Assembly: GCA_903834465.1 (NCBI GenBank)
Contig: CAILJB010000033.1
Span: 1-64,000, forward strand
Origin: an uncultured Pseudomonadota bacterium
Lineage (GTDB): Bacteria; Pseudomonadota; Gammaproteobacteria; Methylococcales; Methylomonadaceae
Direction: 5' to 3'
DNA length: 64,000 bases
Shown here: positions 34,923-44,776 of the stretch, in pieces
How the letters are laid out: every line of letters begins with the position of its first letter
Position numbering within the stretch: the stretch's first letter is position 1
The notes under the pieces: model-generated
What the model was told of the DNA's origin: nothing
Database searches by the model: none
Seen by the model: only the letters and a program-made list of their open reading frames with translations
Program-made: the position numbers and the translations under genes

Positions 34923-34952
34923 TTGCGTTATTAAGGGCATTTTAAGTATAAT
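34923..34952 (+). promoter_or_regulatory. Sigma70 promoter before rpoD
   Basis: TTGCGT (34923-34928) and TATAAT (34947-34952) are separated by 18 bases. The predicted start of transcription is near 34959, giving a leader of about 45 bases before the rpoD ATG at 35006. The -10 element is a full consensus match. Confidence 0.7.
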
Positions 34953-35005
34953 CAACAGCTAAAAATCGTTACCTGAGTTACCTGTCTTAACTGCGTGAGT
35001 AAATA

Positions 35006-36877
35006 ATGAGTGAAGAACAACAGCAATCACAACTAAAACAATTGATCGCCAAAGGTAAAGTACAAGGTTACTTGACTTATGCCGAGGTAAACGATCATTT
35101 ACCCAGTGATATTGCTGACCCTGAGCAGATTGAAGATATTATCAACATGATCAATGACATGGGGATTCAGGTGTATGAAGCTGCACCCGATGAAGACTCA
35201 TTGATTACCGATTCTGCTGCCGTCACAACCGACGATGAAGATGCCGAAGAAGTTGCGGCATTAGCCTCTTCAGATAGCGAATTCGGACGCACAACCGACC
35301 CCGTGCGTATGTACATGCGCGAAATGGGTTCAGTTGAATTATTAACACGCGCTGATGAATTAAAAATTGCTAAACGTATTGAAGAAGGACAGCGTCAAAT
35401 TGTACAAGCTGTGGCGCGTTCATGCGTGGTGGTGAATGATTTTATTACATCGTTTGAATCTATTTCACCCGAAGAAGCTGCGAATCCTAGCGCAAAAAGT
35501 AATGACGAAAATAGCATTCGTTTAATTGATTTAATTTCAGGTTTCGTTGATTTATCTGAACCAGAAGATTTAATTGCGGTATTACCAGTTGTTGCCGACG
35601 ATGAAGAAGTCGATGACGATGACGATAGCGTTGCCGTGGTAGATGACAGCAGTGAAGATGATAAAGGTATCAATTACGACGAAGTTAAAGAAAAAGTAGA
35701 CGTTCTTAAACGCCAATTAGAATGCGTGACCGATGCCACGAAAAAATACGGTTATGCCAGTGATAAAACGGAAAAAGAGTTTGAAAAACTTACCGAATTA
35801 TTCATGGAATTCAAATGGTCATCGAACTATTTGAAAAAGTTAACCGGCATTATTCCGCAAGGCATTGCAACAGTTCGCGCACAAGAAAAGTTGATTTCCG
35901 ACATTGTCGTCAATCAAGCCAAAATGCCTCGCAAAGAGTTTTTAGCCTTATTTAGCGAAAATGAAACCAATTCAGTATGGCTGGAAAAATGTTTGGCGGA
36001 TTCAACTTATGGTGAAATAATAAAAGAACGTGAAAAAGAATTACGCAAAGCCTTAAAAATATTAGTTGAAATTGAAGCTGAATACGGTTCAACAATCAAT
36101 GGTTTAAAAGACATCAATCGCCGTATGACTATTGGTGAGGCGAAAGCTAGACGTGCCAAAAAAGAAATGATTGAGGCGAATTTACGACTCGTGATTTCGA
36201 TTGCTAAAAAATATACTAATCGCGGTTTACAATTCTTAGATTTAATTCAAGAAGGCAATATCGGTTTGATGAAAGCGGTTGATAAATTTGAATACCGTCG
36301 TGGTTATAAATTTTCAACGTATGCCACATGGTGGATACGTCAGGCAATTACTCGTTCGATTGCCGACCAAGCACGCACGATTCGTATTCCTGTTCACATG
36401 ATTGAAACTATCAACAAGTTGAATCGGATTTCACGGCAAATTCTGCAAGAATTAGGACGTGAAGCGACACCAGAAGAACTCGCTGAACGCATGGAAATGC
36501 CGGAAGATAAAGTCCGTAAGGTGTTGAAAATCGCGAAAGAACCCATTTCAATGGAAACACCCGTTGGTGATGACGAAGATTCGCATTTAGGTGATTTTAT
36601 CGAAGATGCAAAAGTATTATCACCGGTTGAATCAGCAACTATCGCCGGTTTGCGTGAATCGACACAAAATGTCCTAGCTGGTTTAACCGCGCGTGAAGCA
36701 AAAGTGCTACGAATGCGTTTTGGTATTAACATGAATACTGACCATACGTTAGAAGAAGTCGGCAAACAATTCGATGTGACGCGCGAACGAATTAGACAAA
36801 TTGAGGCGAAAGCCTTGCGTAAATTGCGTCATCCTTCTCGTTCTGAACAATTACGTTGTTTCTTAGACAGTGATTAA
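35006..36877 (+). CDS. rpoD: RNA polymerase housekeeping sigma factor (sigma70)
   Basis: 623-aa primary sigma factor. Region 1.1 lies at the N-terminus ([22 protein letters not shown]...INDMGI). Region 1.2 holds [20 protein letters not shown] non-conserved insert follows, with a very acidic tract of Asp/Glu around residues 195-220. Regions 2.1-2.4 hold [28 protein letters not shown] and [17 protein letters not shown]. Region 3 has [11 protein letters not shown], and region 4 has [33 protein letters not shown], the -35-binding helix-turn-helix. It lies between bepA and a tRNA gene that begins 9 bases after its stop codon. The E. coli neighbours rpsU-dnaG are absent. Confidence 0.98.
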   Translation: MSEEQQQSQLKQLIAKGKVQGYLTYAEVNDHLPSDIADPEQIEDIINMINDMGIQVYEAAPDEDSLITDSAAVTTDDEDAEEVAALASSDSEFGRTTDPVRMYMREMGSVELLTRADELKIAKRIEEGQRQIVQAVARSCVVVNDFITSFESISPEEAANPSAKSNDENSIRLIDLISGFVDLSEPEDLIAVLPVVADDEEVDDDDDSVAVVDDSSEDDKGINYDEVKEKVDVLKRQLECVTDATKKYGYASDKTEKEFEKLTELFMEFKWSSNYLKKLTGIIPQGIATVRAQEKLISDIVVNQAKMPRKEFLALFSENETNSVWLEKCLADSTYGEIIKEREKELRKALKILVEIEAEYGSTINGLKDINRRMTIGEAKARRAKKEMIEANLRLVISIAKKYTNRGLQFLDLIQEGNIGLMKAVDKFEYRRGYKFSTYATWWIRQAITRSIADQARTIRIPVHMIETINKLNRISRQILQELGREATPEELAERMEMPEDKVRKVLKIAKEPISMETPVGDDEDSHLGDFIEDAKVLSPVESATIAGLRESTQNVLAGLTAREAKVLRMRFGINMNTDHTLEEVGKQFDVTRERIRQIEAKALRKLRHPSRSEQLRCFLDSD

Positions 36878-36885
36878 AAAGTTTA

Positions 36886-36962
36886 GGGCCCTTAGCTCAG
36901 TTGGTTAGAGCGTCCGACTCATAATCGGCAGGTCGTAGGTTCAAGTCCTACAGGGCCCACCA
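36886..36962 (+). tRNA. tRNA with CAU anticodon, probably tRNA-Ile2 (lysidine-modified), tRNA-Met as alternative
   Basis: 77 bases with CCA encoded. The acceptor stem GGGCCCT/AGGGCCC is perfect, the discriminator is A, and the T arm is GTAGG-TTCAAGT-CCTAC. The anticodon CAT is at 36920-36922 in loop CTCATAA. CTTAGCTCAGTTGG, GACTCATAATCG and GGTTCAAGTCC match E. coli ileX (tRNA-Ile2) better than elongator tRNA-Met, so the C would be modified to lysidine by TilS to read AUA. The outermost anticodon-stem pair (27-43) is a U-C mismatch, which is unusual. It starts 9 bases after rpoD and may be co-transcribed with it. Confidence 0.95.
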
Positions 36963-36970
36963 TATATTTC

Positions 36971-37002
36971 AAGGACTTATGCGAAAGTTTAAGTCCTTTT
37001 TT
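36971..37002 (+). terminator. Terminator after the tRNA
   Basis: AAGGACTTA (36971-36979) pairs perfectly with TAAGTCCTT (36990-36998). Six T at 36997-37002 overlap the end of the stem. It would end the rpoD-tRNA transcript. Confidence 0.75.
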
Positions 37003-37020
37003 ATTGCCTAAAATAAAAAT

Positions 37021-37038
37021 GTTCCATTTTCGTTCCAT
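37021..37038. repeat. Pair of GTTCCAT direct repeats (left)
   Basis: GTTCCAT occurs at 37021-37027 and 37032-37038, just downstream of the tRNA. A matching pair is found at 37789-37808, on the far side of the decayed cassette. They could be recombinase-binding or duplication traces of a lost element; this is inference from position. Confidence 0.35.
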
Positions 37039-37126
37039 TTGAAAAAAAACACCATAACAAACCGCAACACATGACAACATCATTGCCATCGTTTCGAGTT
37101 TCTTTGCGTTGTATAATTCGCCCAAA

Positions 37127-37263
37127 ATGACCACCATCTAAAACGCGCCGCCCTTTTGGTAAAAGCAAAAATTCTTGATAAAAATGGCAATTATGATGCC
37201 CATTTTTTCTCGAAAGAAACCGTTGAAAAAAGCAAAATGAAACAAGTCAACGCGGGACAATAA
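37127..37263 (+). pseudogene. Relic of a small partner gene upstream of the toxin-like relic
   Basis: An ATG at 37127 opens ATG ACC ACC ATC and hits TAA at once. One frame over, the sequence continues as an open, natural-looking protein: LKRAALLVKAKILDKNGNYD, then AHFFSKETVEKSKMKQVNAGQ and a stop at 37261. A one-base change near 37138 would restore a gene of about 46 codons. TATAAT lies at 37112-37117. Reading this as a decayed partner of the next gene, with which it almost overlaps, is inference. I have no family name for it. Confidence 0.45.
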
Positions 37264-37264
37264 A

Positions 37265-37736
37265 TTGTATTTGTCAAAACCTGCTTATGTTTTTGGCTTT
37301 CACGGGCTTGATAAGGATGTTGGCAAAGATGTTTTAAATGGCACCGAATTACGCCACAGCAAAAATAACTATGACTGGTAATAGACTTGAACGCGCCCGT
37401 CAATACGCCTTAGATGATAGCAAACGTAAGCATTCAAAAATTAAAACGCCTTTCGTTATTGGCGCAATTATCGATTTAGCTAATTGTTTCGATTTGCTTG
37501 ATAAAAAATGTTTGGATTTACTTGCTGTTGCTTATAAAGAAATGGCAATGACATTAAACGAGGCGGGTAAATATTTACCAATTAACGCGCTATTCAGCGC
37601 AACTGATTTTGACTTTAAAAAACGCGAACCACTCTACCCAAACGCGGGTTTTAAAACTCACAACCACATTCAACTTTGCATCATTAACCCCGATTGCATC
37701 AAAGGCGTGTTTTTACCACGCGACAAACAAAACTAA
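37265..37736 (+). pseudogene. Decayed ADP-ribosyltransferase-like toxin-family gene
   Basis: Reading from TTG at 37265 gives LYLSKPAYVFGFHGLDKDVG, then KDVLNGTELRHSKNNYDW and a stop at 37382. A second frame carries on with GNRLERARQYALDDSKRKHS, then KIKTPFVIGAIIDLANCFDLLD, and ends FKTHNHIQLCIINPDCIKGVFLPRD at 37736. Intact relatives as I recall them read YDWLGxGIYFWEGN...RAxxYA without interruption, and carry an extra DCAVI...VRAxFLEGE segment before PLYPNAGF. So two internal deletions are likely here: a short one that shifts the frame at about 37377-37381, and an in-frame loss of about 35-40 codons near 37627. The FHG and YFW...E pattern resembles ADP-ribosyltransferase toxins; that link is tentative. 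An ATG at 37338 opens the second part alone, so a truncated product is possible but unlikely. Confidence 0.62.
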
Positions 37737-37739
37737 AAA

Positions 37740-37950
37740 TCACCTTGTTATCGGTGTTGATATTCACTGCAATCAATCTTGAATGTGCGTTCCATCCATA
37801 AGTTCCATCGTGCTGTAAATTTGCATACTTTACGATTTTCAAAAGAATCTACTTTTTAGATTCTCACCCGCATACGGCGTGCAGTATAAATCTTTGTCCC
37901 ATTTCGTAATAAAAATGGCAACAAGCAGTAACACGACTATTTTGTAAATG
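37740..37950. other. Intergenic stretch without a gene
   Basis: No convincing frame on either strand. It contains the second GTTCCAT pair (37789-37808) and a short hairpin-like AGAATCTACTTTTTAGATTCT around 37843-37863. Together with 36963-37126 it forms the only long gene-poor part of the window, consistent with the remains of an inserted element beside the tRNA. Confidence 0.5.
37789..37808. repeat. Pair of GTTCCAT direct repeats (right)
   Basis: GTTCCAT at 37789-37795 and 37802-37808, mirroring the pair at 37021-37038 with similar spacing (13 versus 11 bases). Confidence 0.35.
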
Positions 37951-38571
37951 TCAGGCTTGAGTGTTGATAATAATTCCAAGTGGATTCTGACCATGAAGAT
38001 TTTGCATTAAGGTATCTAAGAAATCTGTCAATGTCGCGTTATTGCTAGAGCTATCAAAAATACTTTGAAAACTATCTTGTAAACCCTGTAGCGATTGATT
38101 GGTATTATCAACATTGCTGGTTTGATCATTCACATGTTGGATTAACGTTTGTAAATTACCAACGATATTACCAACCGTTGTACTATCAGCAGCACTATAT
38201 GCGGCAATCGCTTCGTCGCTACTACTATGCAGCTTATGCGTGTGTAACATAGCTTGTTGTTGATTAAATGCTGTTGGTTTAGCTTGTTTTGCCGCGTCCT
38301 CTTTGCCTAAAATCACAAACAAATCTTGAATAAATGTACTCAACGATTTTTCTGCTGAATTCACTCGATCCGCATTACGAATAACGGTGGAGTCAGTCGT
38401 ATTAGTTGGATTCACTACTCCAATTTGTGCTAATGCTTGTCCGATATACGATGAAAACAAAATCGGAGTTGCCACATTAGCCGTTAATTGACCATTTGTT
38501 GTCACGGATGTTTTATTAGCAAATTGCAGATTGTATGCGTTAGCACTTGAAACAGGGGAAATGGAATTCAT
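37951..38571 (-). CDS. Hypothetical protein, 206 aa
   Basis: Not recognised. The product begins MNSISPVSSANAYNLQFANK, has no cleavable signal or membrane helix, and is rich in Asn, Ser, Thr and Gln. The N-terminal about 45 residues look unstructured. The rest alternates short helical segments (AEKSLSTFIQDLFVILGKED, TVGNIVGNLQTLIQHVNDQT, LTDFLDTLMQNLHGQNPLG). That composition resembles secreted or flagellar-type accessory proteins, but nothing specific matches. The start at 38571 has GAGG eight bases upstream; a longer frame to 38613 lacks support. It lies between the decayed cassette and greA. Confidence 0.65.
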   Translation of the reverse strand: MNSISPVSSANAYNLQFANKTSVTTNGQLTANVATPILFSSYIGQALAQIGVVNPTNTTDSTVIRNADRVNSAEKSLSTFIQDLFVILGKEDAAKQAKPTAFNQQQAMLHTHKLHSSSDEAIAAYSAADSTTVGNIVGNLQTLIQHVNDQTSNVDNTNQSLQGLQDSFQSIFDSSSNNATLTDFLDTLMQNLHGQNPLGIIINTQA

Positions 38572-38698
38572 AATAAACCTCGTACTCTTAGCTAAAATCA
38601 GATAAAACCGCAATGTTGCTAAAATTACACCTGTACAATTTTAATTACAAGCTACATCTGTTCATTAAAACGGTATAGTTGAACTTCCGAGCAAGAAA

Positions 38699-39175
38699 TT
38701 AAATATACTGAATCGATACAATTTCGTACTCGATGTCGCCAGCTGGTGCTTTGACGATTACAATATCTTCGGCTTCTTTGCCAATCAACGCGCGTGCAAT
38801 CGGCGAACCGACTGAAATACGTCCATCTTTAATACTCGCCTCATCTTCACCAACGATTTGATACGTTACACGCTTTTCATTTTCTAAATCTTCAAGTTCA
38901 ACCGTCGCACCAAAAACAACTTTACCATTGGCATCCACTTTGGTGACATCAATAATTTGCGCGTTCGCCAATTTCCCTTCGATTTCAGAAATGCGTCCTT
39001 CGGCAAAACTTTGCTGTTCTTTTGCGGCATGATATTCAGCATTTTCTTTTAAATCGCCGTGCGCTCTTGCTTCTGAAATGGCGTTAATAATGCGTGGACG
39101 AACAACTGATTTTAATTCGTCTAATTCGATGCGTAATTTTTCTGCACCTTTGACCGTTAGGGGAACTTTGCTCAT
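38699..39175 (-). CDS. greA: Transcription elongation factor GreA
   Basis: 158 aa. GreA rescues backtracked RNA polymerase by stimulating transcript cleavage. The N-terminal coiled coil contains [19 protein letters not shown] and [24 protein letters not shown], including the acidic tip (DLKENAEY) inserted into the polymerase channel. The C-terminal FKBP-like domain has [22 protein letters not shown]. Normal length. It follows carB by 69 bases on the same strand, the common carA-carB-greA order of gammaproteobacteria. Confidence 0.98.
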   Translation of the reverse strand: MSKVPLTVKGAEKLRIELDELKSVVRPRIINAISEARAHGDLKENAEYHAAKEQQSFAEGRISEIEGKLANAQIIDVTKVDANGKVVFGATVELEDLENEKRVTYQIVGEDEASIKDGRISVGSPIARALIGKEAEDIVIVKAPAGDIEYEIVSIQYI

Positions 39176-39244
39176 TTTTAAAACTCCAATAATTTTTTGA
39201 AGGTAAAAGACGAAAATTCGCCTCTTACCTTTGCGTCTATTTTT

Positions 39245-42200
39245 TTAGTTCAAACTTTTATGCAAATCTTGCAAACAATTCACATCACCCGCATCGAGTT
39301 CACCAAGCGCAAAACATGCCGCTCTTGCACCCGCCATCGTGGTGTAATACGTCACGCGATGTTGCAAAGCCTCACGGCGCATAGTGAATGAATCTGAAAT
39401 CGCTTTTTTGCCTTCAGTCGTGTTAATGATGAGTTGAATTTGATCATTCTTAATCATATCTACCGTATTTGGTCGCCCTTCGTTCACTTTATAAACGAGT
39501 TCGCACGGAAAGCCTGCTTCTTTTAAGAATCGCGCTGTGCCGCCAGTCGCCACAATTTCATATTGTTTTTCCACCAACATTCGGGCAATTTCAGGCAATT
39601 TCACTTTATCTTTATCACGAATACTGATTAACACTTTACCCGTGTGATTTAAATCAACGCCTGCTGCACGTTGTGATTTTGCAAAGGCTTCACCAAACGT
39701 TTTGCCCACCCCCATCACTTCGCCCGTTGATTTCATTTCAGGGCCTAATAATGGGTCAACACCAGGGAATTTGACGAATGGGAAAACAGCTTCTTTGACA
39801 GAGAAATAATCCGGAATTCGTTCTTCGGTGATACCTTGTTGTTCAAGCGTTTGTCCAACCATCACGCGAGCCGCAATTTTCGCTAACGGATAACCAGTTG
39901 CTTTTGATACAAATGGCGCAGTTCGTGACGCTCTGGGATTGACTTCTAAAACGTAAATATCTTCGCCTTGAATTGCAAATTGCGTATTCATCAAACCGCG
40001 TACGCCTAAAGCTTCTGCCATTTTGGCGACTTGTTCACGCAATTTATCTTGCAACGCAGGAGCTAAATCATACGGCGGTAATGAACACGCTGAATCACCT
40101 GAATGCACACCTGCTTGTTCGATATGTTCCATCAAACCACCGATTAACACCCGTTCGCCATCATAAATTGCATCAACGTCCATTTCTACGGCATCATCCA
40201 AAAAACGGTCTAACAGCACAGGCGAATCGTTTGAAACGCTTACCGCTTCTTTCATGTAGCGTTGCAAACCTTCTTCGTTGAATACAATTTCCATCGCTCG
40301 ACCACCTAAAACGTAAGATGGACGTACAACCAGCGGATAACCTAATTCTTTTGCGGCGTTAATGGCTTGTTCAGTTGAACGTGCGGTTGCATTGGGTGGT
40401 TGTTTCAAACCTAAACGTTCAAGTAATTTTTGGAAACGTTCGCGGTCTTCAGCTAAATCAATTGAATCGGGCGACGTGCCAATAATTGGAACGCCAGCAG
40501 CTTCTAACGCGCGTGCTAATTTCAACGGTGTTTGACCACCATATTGCACAATCACGCCTTTTGGTTTTTCGATATGAACAATTTCTAACACATCTTCGAG
40601 CGTCAACGATTCAAAATACAAACGGTCAGAGGTATCAAAATCGGTCGAAACGGTTTCGGGATTACAGTTGACCATAATCGTTTCGTAACCGTCTTCGCGC
40701 AACGCTAATGCCGCATGAACACAGCAATAATCGAATTCAATGCCTTGTCCAATTCGATTTGGGCCGCCGCCTAAAATGATGATTTTTTCTTTGTCAGAAA
40801 CGCGTGCTTCGCATTCTTCCTCGTAAGTGGAATATAAATAAGCGGTATCTGAGGCAAATTCTGCCGCACAGGAATCGATACGTTTATACACCGGGCGCAC
40901 ATTTTGTTTGTGGCGGATGTTGCGAACTTCGGTTTCAGAAGCATCGAGTAATTTCGCTAACCGTAAATCTGAAAAACCTTTGCGTTTAAGTTTATACAAT
41001 TCGCCCGCTTTCAAAGTCGAAAGCGTTTTGGTCGAAAGCGATTTTTCGGTTAAAACCAAATCTTCAATTTGTGCCAAAAACCACGGGTCGATTTTGCTCG
41101 ATTCATGAACTTCGGCAATCGTCATTCCGCTACGGAAAGCATCGGCAACATACAACAATCTATCAGGACCTGGATGACGCATTTCACGGCGCATTTTATC
41201 GCCCGCATCATCAGCCGTTAAATCGATAATTTCGTCTAAGCCGCTGATGCCAATTTCTAAACCACGCAAGGCTTTTTGTAACGATTCTTGGAACGTGCGA
41301 CCGATTGCCATCACTTCGCCGACGGATTTCATTTGCGTCGTTAAACGGTCGTCAGCTTGCGGGAATTTTTCAAACGTGAAACGCGGCACTTTGACGACAA
41401 CGTAATCAATTGACGGCTCAAATGATGCAGGTGTTTTACCGCCTGTGATTTCATTTTGTAATTCGTCAAGCGTGAAACCGACCGCTAATTTCGCGGCAAC
41501 TTTTGCGATTGGAAAACCTGTGGCTTTCGAGGCTAATGCCGAAGAACGTGAAACACGCGGATTCATTTCGATGATAATCATCCGACCATCCGCAGGATTG
41601 ATGGCAACTTGAACGTTTGAACCGCCTGTATCGACACCGATTTCACGCAAAATCGCAAGCGATACGTTACGCAAAATTTGATATTCCTTGTCTGTCAACG
41701 TTTGCGCTGGCGCAACGGTAATTGAATCGCCCGTGTGAACGCCCATTGGGTCAAAATTTTCAATCGAACACACGATGATGCAATTGTCTTTGGTATCGCG
41801 TACAACTTCCATTTCGTACTCTTTCCAACCGAGTACCGATTCTTCGATTAACAATTCGTTGGTCGGCGACAAATACAAACCACGCTCGCAAATTTCAATA
41901 AATTCTTCTTTGTTGTACGCAATACCGCCGCCGCTTCCGCCCATTGTGAAAGAGGGACGAATCACTGTTGGATAACCGACTTCTTTTTGTGCAGCTAAGG
42001 CTTCTTCCATCGAATGCGCGGTTTTGGATTTCGCCACTTCTAAACCAATTCGCGCCATCGCATCATTGAAAAGCTGACGGTCTTCGGCTTTGTTAATTGC
42101 TTCTTTGGTCGCACCAATCATTTCGACGTTGTATTTGGCTAAAACGCCGTGTTCGTCGAGAGCTAATGCACAATTCAACGCCGTTTGTCCACCCATGGTT

Positions 42201-42463
42201 GGTAAAATTGCATCAGGGCGTTCTTTGGCAATGATTTTTTCAACCGTTTGCCAATCGATCGGTTCGATATAAATCGCGTCCGCCATTTCGGGGTCGGTCA
42301 TAATCGTGGCGGGATTGGAATTGACCAAAATCACGCGATAACCTTCTTCGCGTAGGGCTTTGCAGGCTTGTGTACCTGAATAGTCAAATTCACACGCTTG
42401 ACCAATTACAATCGGTCCTGCGCCTAATAATAAAATGGATTTTATGTCGGTTCTTTTTGGCAT
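39245..42463 (-). CDS. carB: Carbamoyl-phosphate synthase, large subunit
   Basis: 1072 aa. It makes carbamoyl phosphate from bicarbonate, ATP and ammonia delivered by CarA, for arginine and pyrimidine synthesis. Two homologous ATP-grasp halves are visible: [21 protein letters not shown] at the start and [21 protein letters not shown] in the middle. Each half has ATP-grasp blocks ([20 protein letters not shown] and [19 protein letters not shown]) and metal-site [18 protein letters not shown] / [18 protein letters not shown]. The C-terminal MGS-like allosteric domain (about 935-1072) contains [14 protein letters not shown]. It lies 50 bases after carA. Confidence 0.99.
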   Translation of the reverse strand: MPKRTDIKSILLLGAGPIVIGQACEFDYSGTQACKALREEGYRVILVNSNPATIMTDPEMADAIYIEPIDWQTVEKIIAKERPDAILPTMGGQTALNCALALDEHGVLAKYNVEMIGATKEAINKAEDRQLFNDAMARIGLEVAKSKTAHSMEEALAAQKEVGYPTVIRPSFTMGGSGGGIAYNKEEFIEICERGLYLSPTNELLIEESVLGWKEYEMEVVRDTKDNCIIVCSIENFDPMGVHTGDSITVAPAQTLTDKEYQILRNVSLAILREIGVDTGGSNVQVAINPADGRMIIIEMNPRVSRSSALASKATGFPIAKVAAKLAVGFTLDELQNEITGGKTPASFEPSIDYVVVKVPRFTFEKFPQADDRLTTQMKSVGEVMAIGRTFQESLQKALRGLEIGISGLDEIIDLTADDAGDKMRREMRHPGPDRLLYVADAFRSGMTIAEVHESSKIDPWFLAQIEDLVLTEKSLSTKTLSTLKAGELYKLKRKGFSDLRLAKLLDASETEVRNIRHKQNVRPVYKRIDSCAAEFASDTAYLYSTYEEECEARVSDKEKIIILGGGPNRIGQGIEFDYCCVHAALALREDGYETIMVNCNPETVSTDFDTSDRLYFESLTLEDVLEIVHIEKPKGVIVQYGGQTPLKLARALEAAGVPIIGTSPDSIDLAEDRERFQKLLERLGLKQPPNATARSTEQAINAAKELGYPLVVRPSYVLGGRAMEIVFNEEGLQRYMKEAVSVSNDSPVLLDRFLDDAVEMDVDAIYDGERVLIGGLMEHIEQAGVHSGDSACSLPPYDLAPALQDKLREQVAKMAEALGVRGLMNTQFAIQGEDIYVLEVNPRASRTAPFVSKATGYPLAKIAARVMVGQTLEQQGITEERIPDYFSVKEAVFPFVKFPGVDPLLGPEMKSTGEVMGVGKTFGEAFAKSQRAAGVDLNHTGKVLISIRDKDKVKLPEIARMLVEKQYEIVATGGTARFLKEAGFPCELVYKVNEGRPNTVDMIKNDQIQLIINTTEGKKAISDSFTMRREALQHRVTYYTTMAGARAACFALGELDAGDVNCLQDLHKSLN

Positions 42464-42513
42464 ATTTTTCTATGAGGCTCGTATTTTAATGCTGAACGAA
42501 ATGGGGAATAAAA

Positions 42514-43644
42514 CTAACGTGCGTTCATCAAGTCGATAAATTCATCAAATAACGCTTCCACATCGTGAGGCCCTGGGCTGGCTTCGGGATGACCTTGAAA
42601 ACTGAACGCAGGGCAATCTGTGCGTTTAATGCCTTGCAAACTACCGTCGAATAATGATTTATACGTTGCGATTACATTTGATGGCAAGCTCGCTTCATTC
42701 ACCGCAAAACCGTGATTTTGACTGCTAATCATGACGCGCCCGGTGGAAATTTCTTGAACAGGATGATTTGCGCCATGATGTCCGAATTTCATTTTTTCGG
42801 TTTTCGCGCCACTCGCTAAGGCTAGTAATTGATGACCTAAACAAATCCCGAAAACAGGCGTTTTCGTTTCTAAAATGGTTTTAATGGCTTCGATTGCATA
42901 AGTGCAAGGTTCTGGATCACCAGGGCCATTTGATAAAAAGACACCATCGGGTTTCAACGCTAATACTTCCGAAGCAGTCGTTTTTGCAGGTACAACAGTT
43001 ACGCGGCAACCACGGTTCACCAGCAAACGTAAAATGTTACGTTTTACGCCAAAATCATACGCAACAACGTGTTTAGTTAAATTTTCAGCAACTTTGTGAC
43101 CTTCTTTCAAATCCCAAATGTTTTCTGTCCATTCGTAAATTTCAGAAGTCGTCACTTCTTTGGCTAAATCTAAACCTTTCAAACCTGCAAAGTTTTCAAT
43201 CGCAACTTTCGCGTTTTCAATCGTTTGATCTTCGCCCGCGATGATGCAACCACGTTGTGCGCCTTTATCACGCAAAATGCGAGTTAATTTGCGGGTATCG
43301 ATTTCAGCGATAGCGACAACATTGTTATCGATTAAATACTGCTGCAATGATTTCTCACTACGCCAATTGCTTGTCACCAGTGGTAAATCCCGAATCACTA
43401 AACCACTGACAAAAACGCCATGTGATTCTTGGTCTTCATCAGTTGTACCAACGTTGCCGATATGGGGATAAGTTAATGTGACAATTTGTTGCGCGTAAGA
43501 CGGATCACTCAAAATTTCTTGATACCCCGTCATTGCGGTATTAAAAACAACCTCGCCAACGCTACAACCCGCTGCGCCTATGGATACACCGTTAAATACT
43601 GTGCCGTCTTCTAACACTAATTGTGCGGAACTCATCGAAATCAT
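42514..43644 (-). CDS. carA: Carbamoyl-phosphate synthase, small (glutaminase) subunit
   Basis: 376 aa. It hydrolyses glutamine and channels ammonia to CarB. The N-terminal domain has [15 protein letters not shown] and [20 protein letters not shown]. The class I glutamine amidotransferase domain has the oxyanion strand [10 protein letters not shown], the nucleophile elbow [12 protein letters not shown], and the His-Glu pair in [13 protein letters not shown]. The start could be ATG at 43644, or the ATG three codons later (43635); AGAAGG lies just before both. A promoter is visible upstream at 43707-43735. Confidence 0.98.
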   Translation of the reverse strand: MISMSSAQLVLEDGTVFNGVSIGAAGCSVGEVVFNTAMTGYQEILSDPSYAQQIVTLTYPHIGNVGTTDEDQESHGVFVSGLVIRDLPLVTSNWRSEKSLQQYLIDNNVVAIAEIDTRKLTRILRDKGAQRGCIIAGEDQTIENAKVAIENFAGLKGLDLAKEVTTSEIYEWTENIWDLKEGHKVAENLTKHVVAYDFGVKRNILRLLVNRGCRVTVVPAKTTASEVLALKPDGVFLSNGPGDPEPCTYAIEAIKTILETKTPVFGICLGHQLLALASGAKTEKMKFGHHGANHPVQEISTGRVMISSQNHGFAVNEASLPSNVIATYKSLFDGSLQGIKRTDCPAFSFQGHPEASPGPHDVEALFDEFIDLMNAR

Positions 43645-43661
43645 TACCTTCTAATGTGCAA

Positions 43662-43689
43662 AACGGGACTCGCCGTGACGCATCCCGTT
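43662..43689 (-). promoter_or_regulatory. Hairpin in the carA leader
   Basis: AACGGGA and TCCCGTT (43662-43668 with 43683-43689) form a seven-pair stem around a 14-base loop, between the predicted carA transcription start and the gene. A short TTTTG follows on the minus strand. It could be a weak attenuator or simply a leader structure; no leader peptide or known pyrimidine element is recognisable. Confidence 0.3.
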
Positions 43690-43706
43690 GTTAAAAATCT
43701 ATGGCA

Positions 43707-43735
43707 ACTATACAAAATTATGCCGTTTTGGTCAT
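43707..43735 (-). promoter_or_regulatory. Sigma70 promoter of carA
   Basis: On the minus strand ATGACC (43735-43730) and TATAGT (43712-43707) are separated by 17 bases. Transcription would start near 43700, about 55 bases before the carA start codon. Confidence 0.5.
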
Positions 43736-43757
43736 TAACAATTTTTAGCTTTTTTAT

Positions 43758-44744
43758 TTAACGATGATTGTGCCGACTGCGATGGACTTTGGATTTGATA
43801 TGCGTAACGAGATGGTGATGATGCCCGTGACTGTGTCGATGATGCACTTCGGGTTCATCATAACTCGATGCACCACTCGCGCAATCTAGTTGATGCGGCG
43901 GTAAACCAGCAGAATTTGTGGGCATCGTGTTAATATTTGCCACGATGTTATAATCACCCGCAAAACCGTGATCCATTTGGTTAATCATCAGGTTGTAACG
44001 TTCATTACTGGTACGACCGCCTAAAATCACACCTATCAAATGCCTACCATTTTGATGTGCCGCGCTGACTAAGTTATAACCCGAATTACAAGTGAAACCG
44101 GTTTTCATACCTTCCGCGCCTTCATAATTAGCGGTAAATCTGTTGATGCCGTTCAATTCACGTCCCTTAAACGAAAAACTGTGCGCGGCGAAATAACCAT
44201 AATATTCAGGAAAATTTCGTTGCAGTTTTAATGCTAATAACGCCATATCCCGCGCAGTCGTGACTTGCCAATCATTTGGCAAACCAGTAGCATTCATAAA
44301 ATAAGTATTATACATACCCAACGAGTGCGCTTTTGCCGTCATACGAATCGCAAAATTATCTTCGGTTACGGCTAAATGCTCCGCTAAAACCACTGACGCA
44401 TCATTTGCCGAACGAGTAATAAGTGCCAAAATAGCCTCTTCAACGGTTAGATGTTCGCCGTGATGCAAACCTAAACGACTATTCGGTTGCCGCGCTGCAT
44501 GACGCGAAGCGTGCATGACATCGTGCAAATGAATTTGACCATTATTTAACGCATCAAACGTCATATATAGTGTCATCATTTTCGTCAATGAAGCCGGATA
44601 CCAGGATTGTGTCGCATCAACTTCGTGCAAGACATTACCATTTTCGGCATCAATTAAAATGGCAGCATGATGTACTTGTGCTTGACCGACTTGAGATGCG
44701 AGCAATAAACAAATGGCATTAAGAGTAAGTAAAAATAATTTCAC
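43758..44744 (-). CDS. D-alanyl-D-alanine carboxypeptidase (peptidase S11) with histidine-rich tail
   Basis: 328-aa secreted penicillin-binding protein that trims the terminal D-Ala of peptidoglycan peptides. A signal peptide ends near residue 22 (LLLASQVGQAQ). The three active-site motifs are all present: Ser52-x-x-Lys55 (SLTK), Ser-Ala-Asn at 112-114, and Lys-Thr-Gly at 214-216. RHAARQPNSRLGLHHGE and GRTSNERYNLM are family-typical. The C-terminal beta domain and amphipathic anchor of DacA/DacC are missing. Instead the last about 35 residues are histidine-rich (HHRHSHGHHHH...HRSRHNHR), suggesting metal binding. It lies 33 bases downstream of the GH17-like gene on the same strand. Confidence 0.93.
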   Translation of the reverse strand: MKLFLLTLNAICLLLASQVGQAQVHHAAILIDAENGNVLHEVDATQSWYPASLTKMMTLYMTFDALNNGQIHLHDVMHASRHAARQPNSRLGLHHGEHLTVEEAILALITRSANDASVVLAEHLAVTEDNFAIRMTAKAHSLGMYNTYFMNATGLPNDWQVTTARDMALLALKLQRNFPEYYGYFAAHSFSFKGRELNGINRFTANYEGAEGMKTGFTCNSGYNLVSAAHQNGRHLIGVILGGRTSNERYNLMINQMDHGFAGDYNIVANINTMPTNSAGLPPHQLDCASGASSYDEPEVHHRHSHGHHHHLVTHIKSKVHRSRHNHR

Positions 44745-44776
44745 GCGGAATCTCGAGTATGTTTAATCGGTTGTAT

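Noticed and set aside
35395-35673. Ser/Thr-rich minus-strand frame inside rpoD
   Set aside because: It is the complement of the acidic Asp/Glu tract of sigma70, which gives Ser/Thr-rich antisense translation.
36919-37137. Minus-strand open frame ending GPVGLEPTTCRL
   Set aside because: This is the familiar artefact from translating the complement of a tRNA gene; the C-terminal residues come from the tRNA body and T arm.
37865-37895. TCTCACCCGCATACGGCGTGC resembling the complement of a group II intron structural segment
   Set aside because: Only about 20 bases resemble it. No reverse transcriptase, domain V or intron ends can be found nearby.
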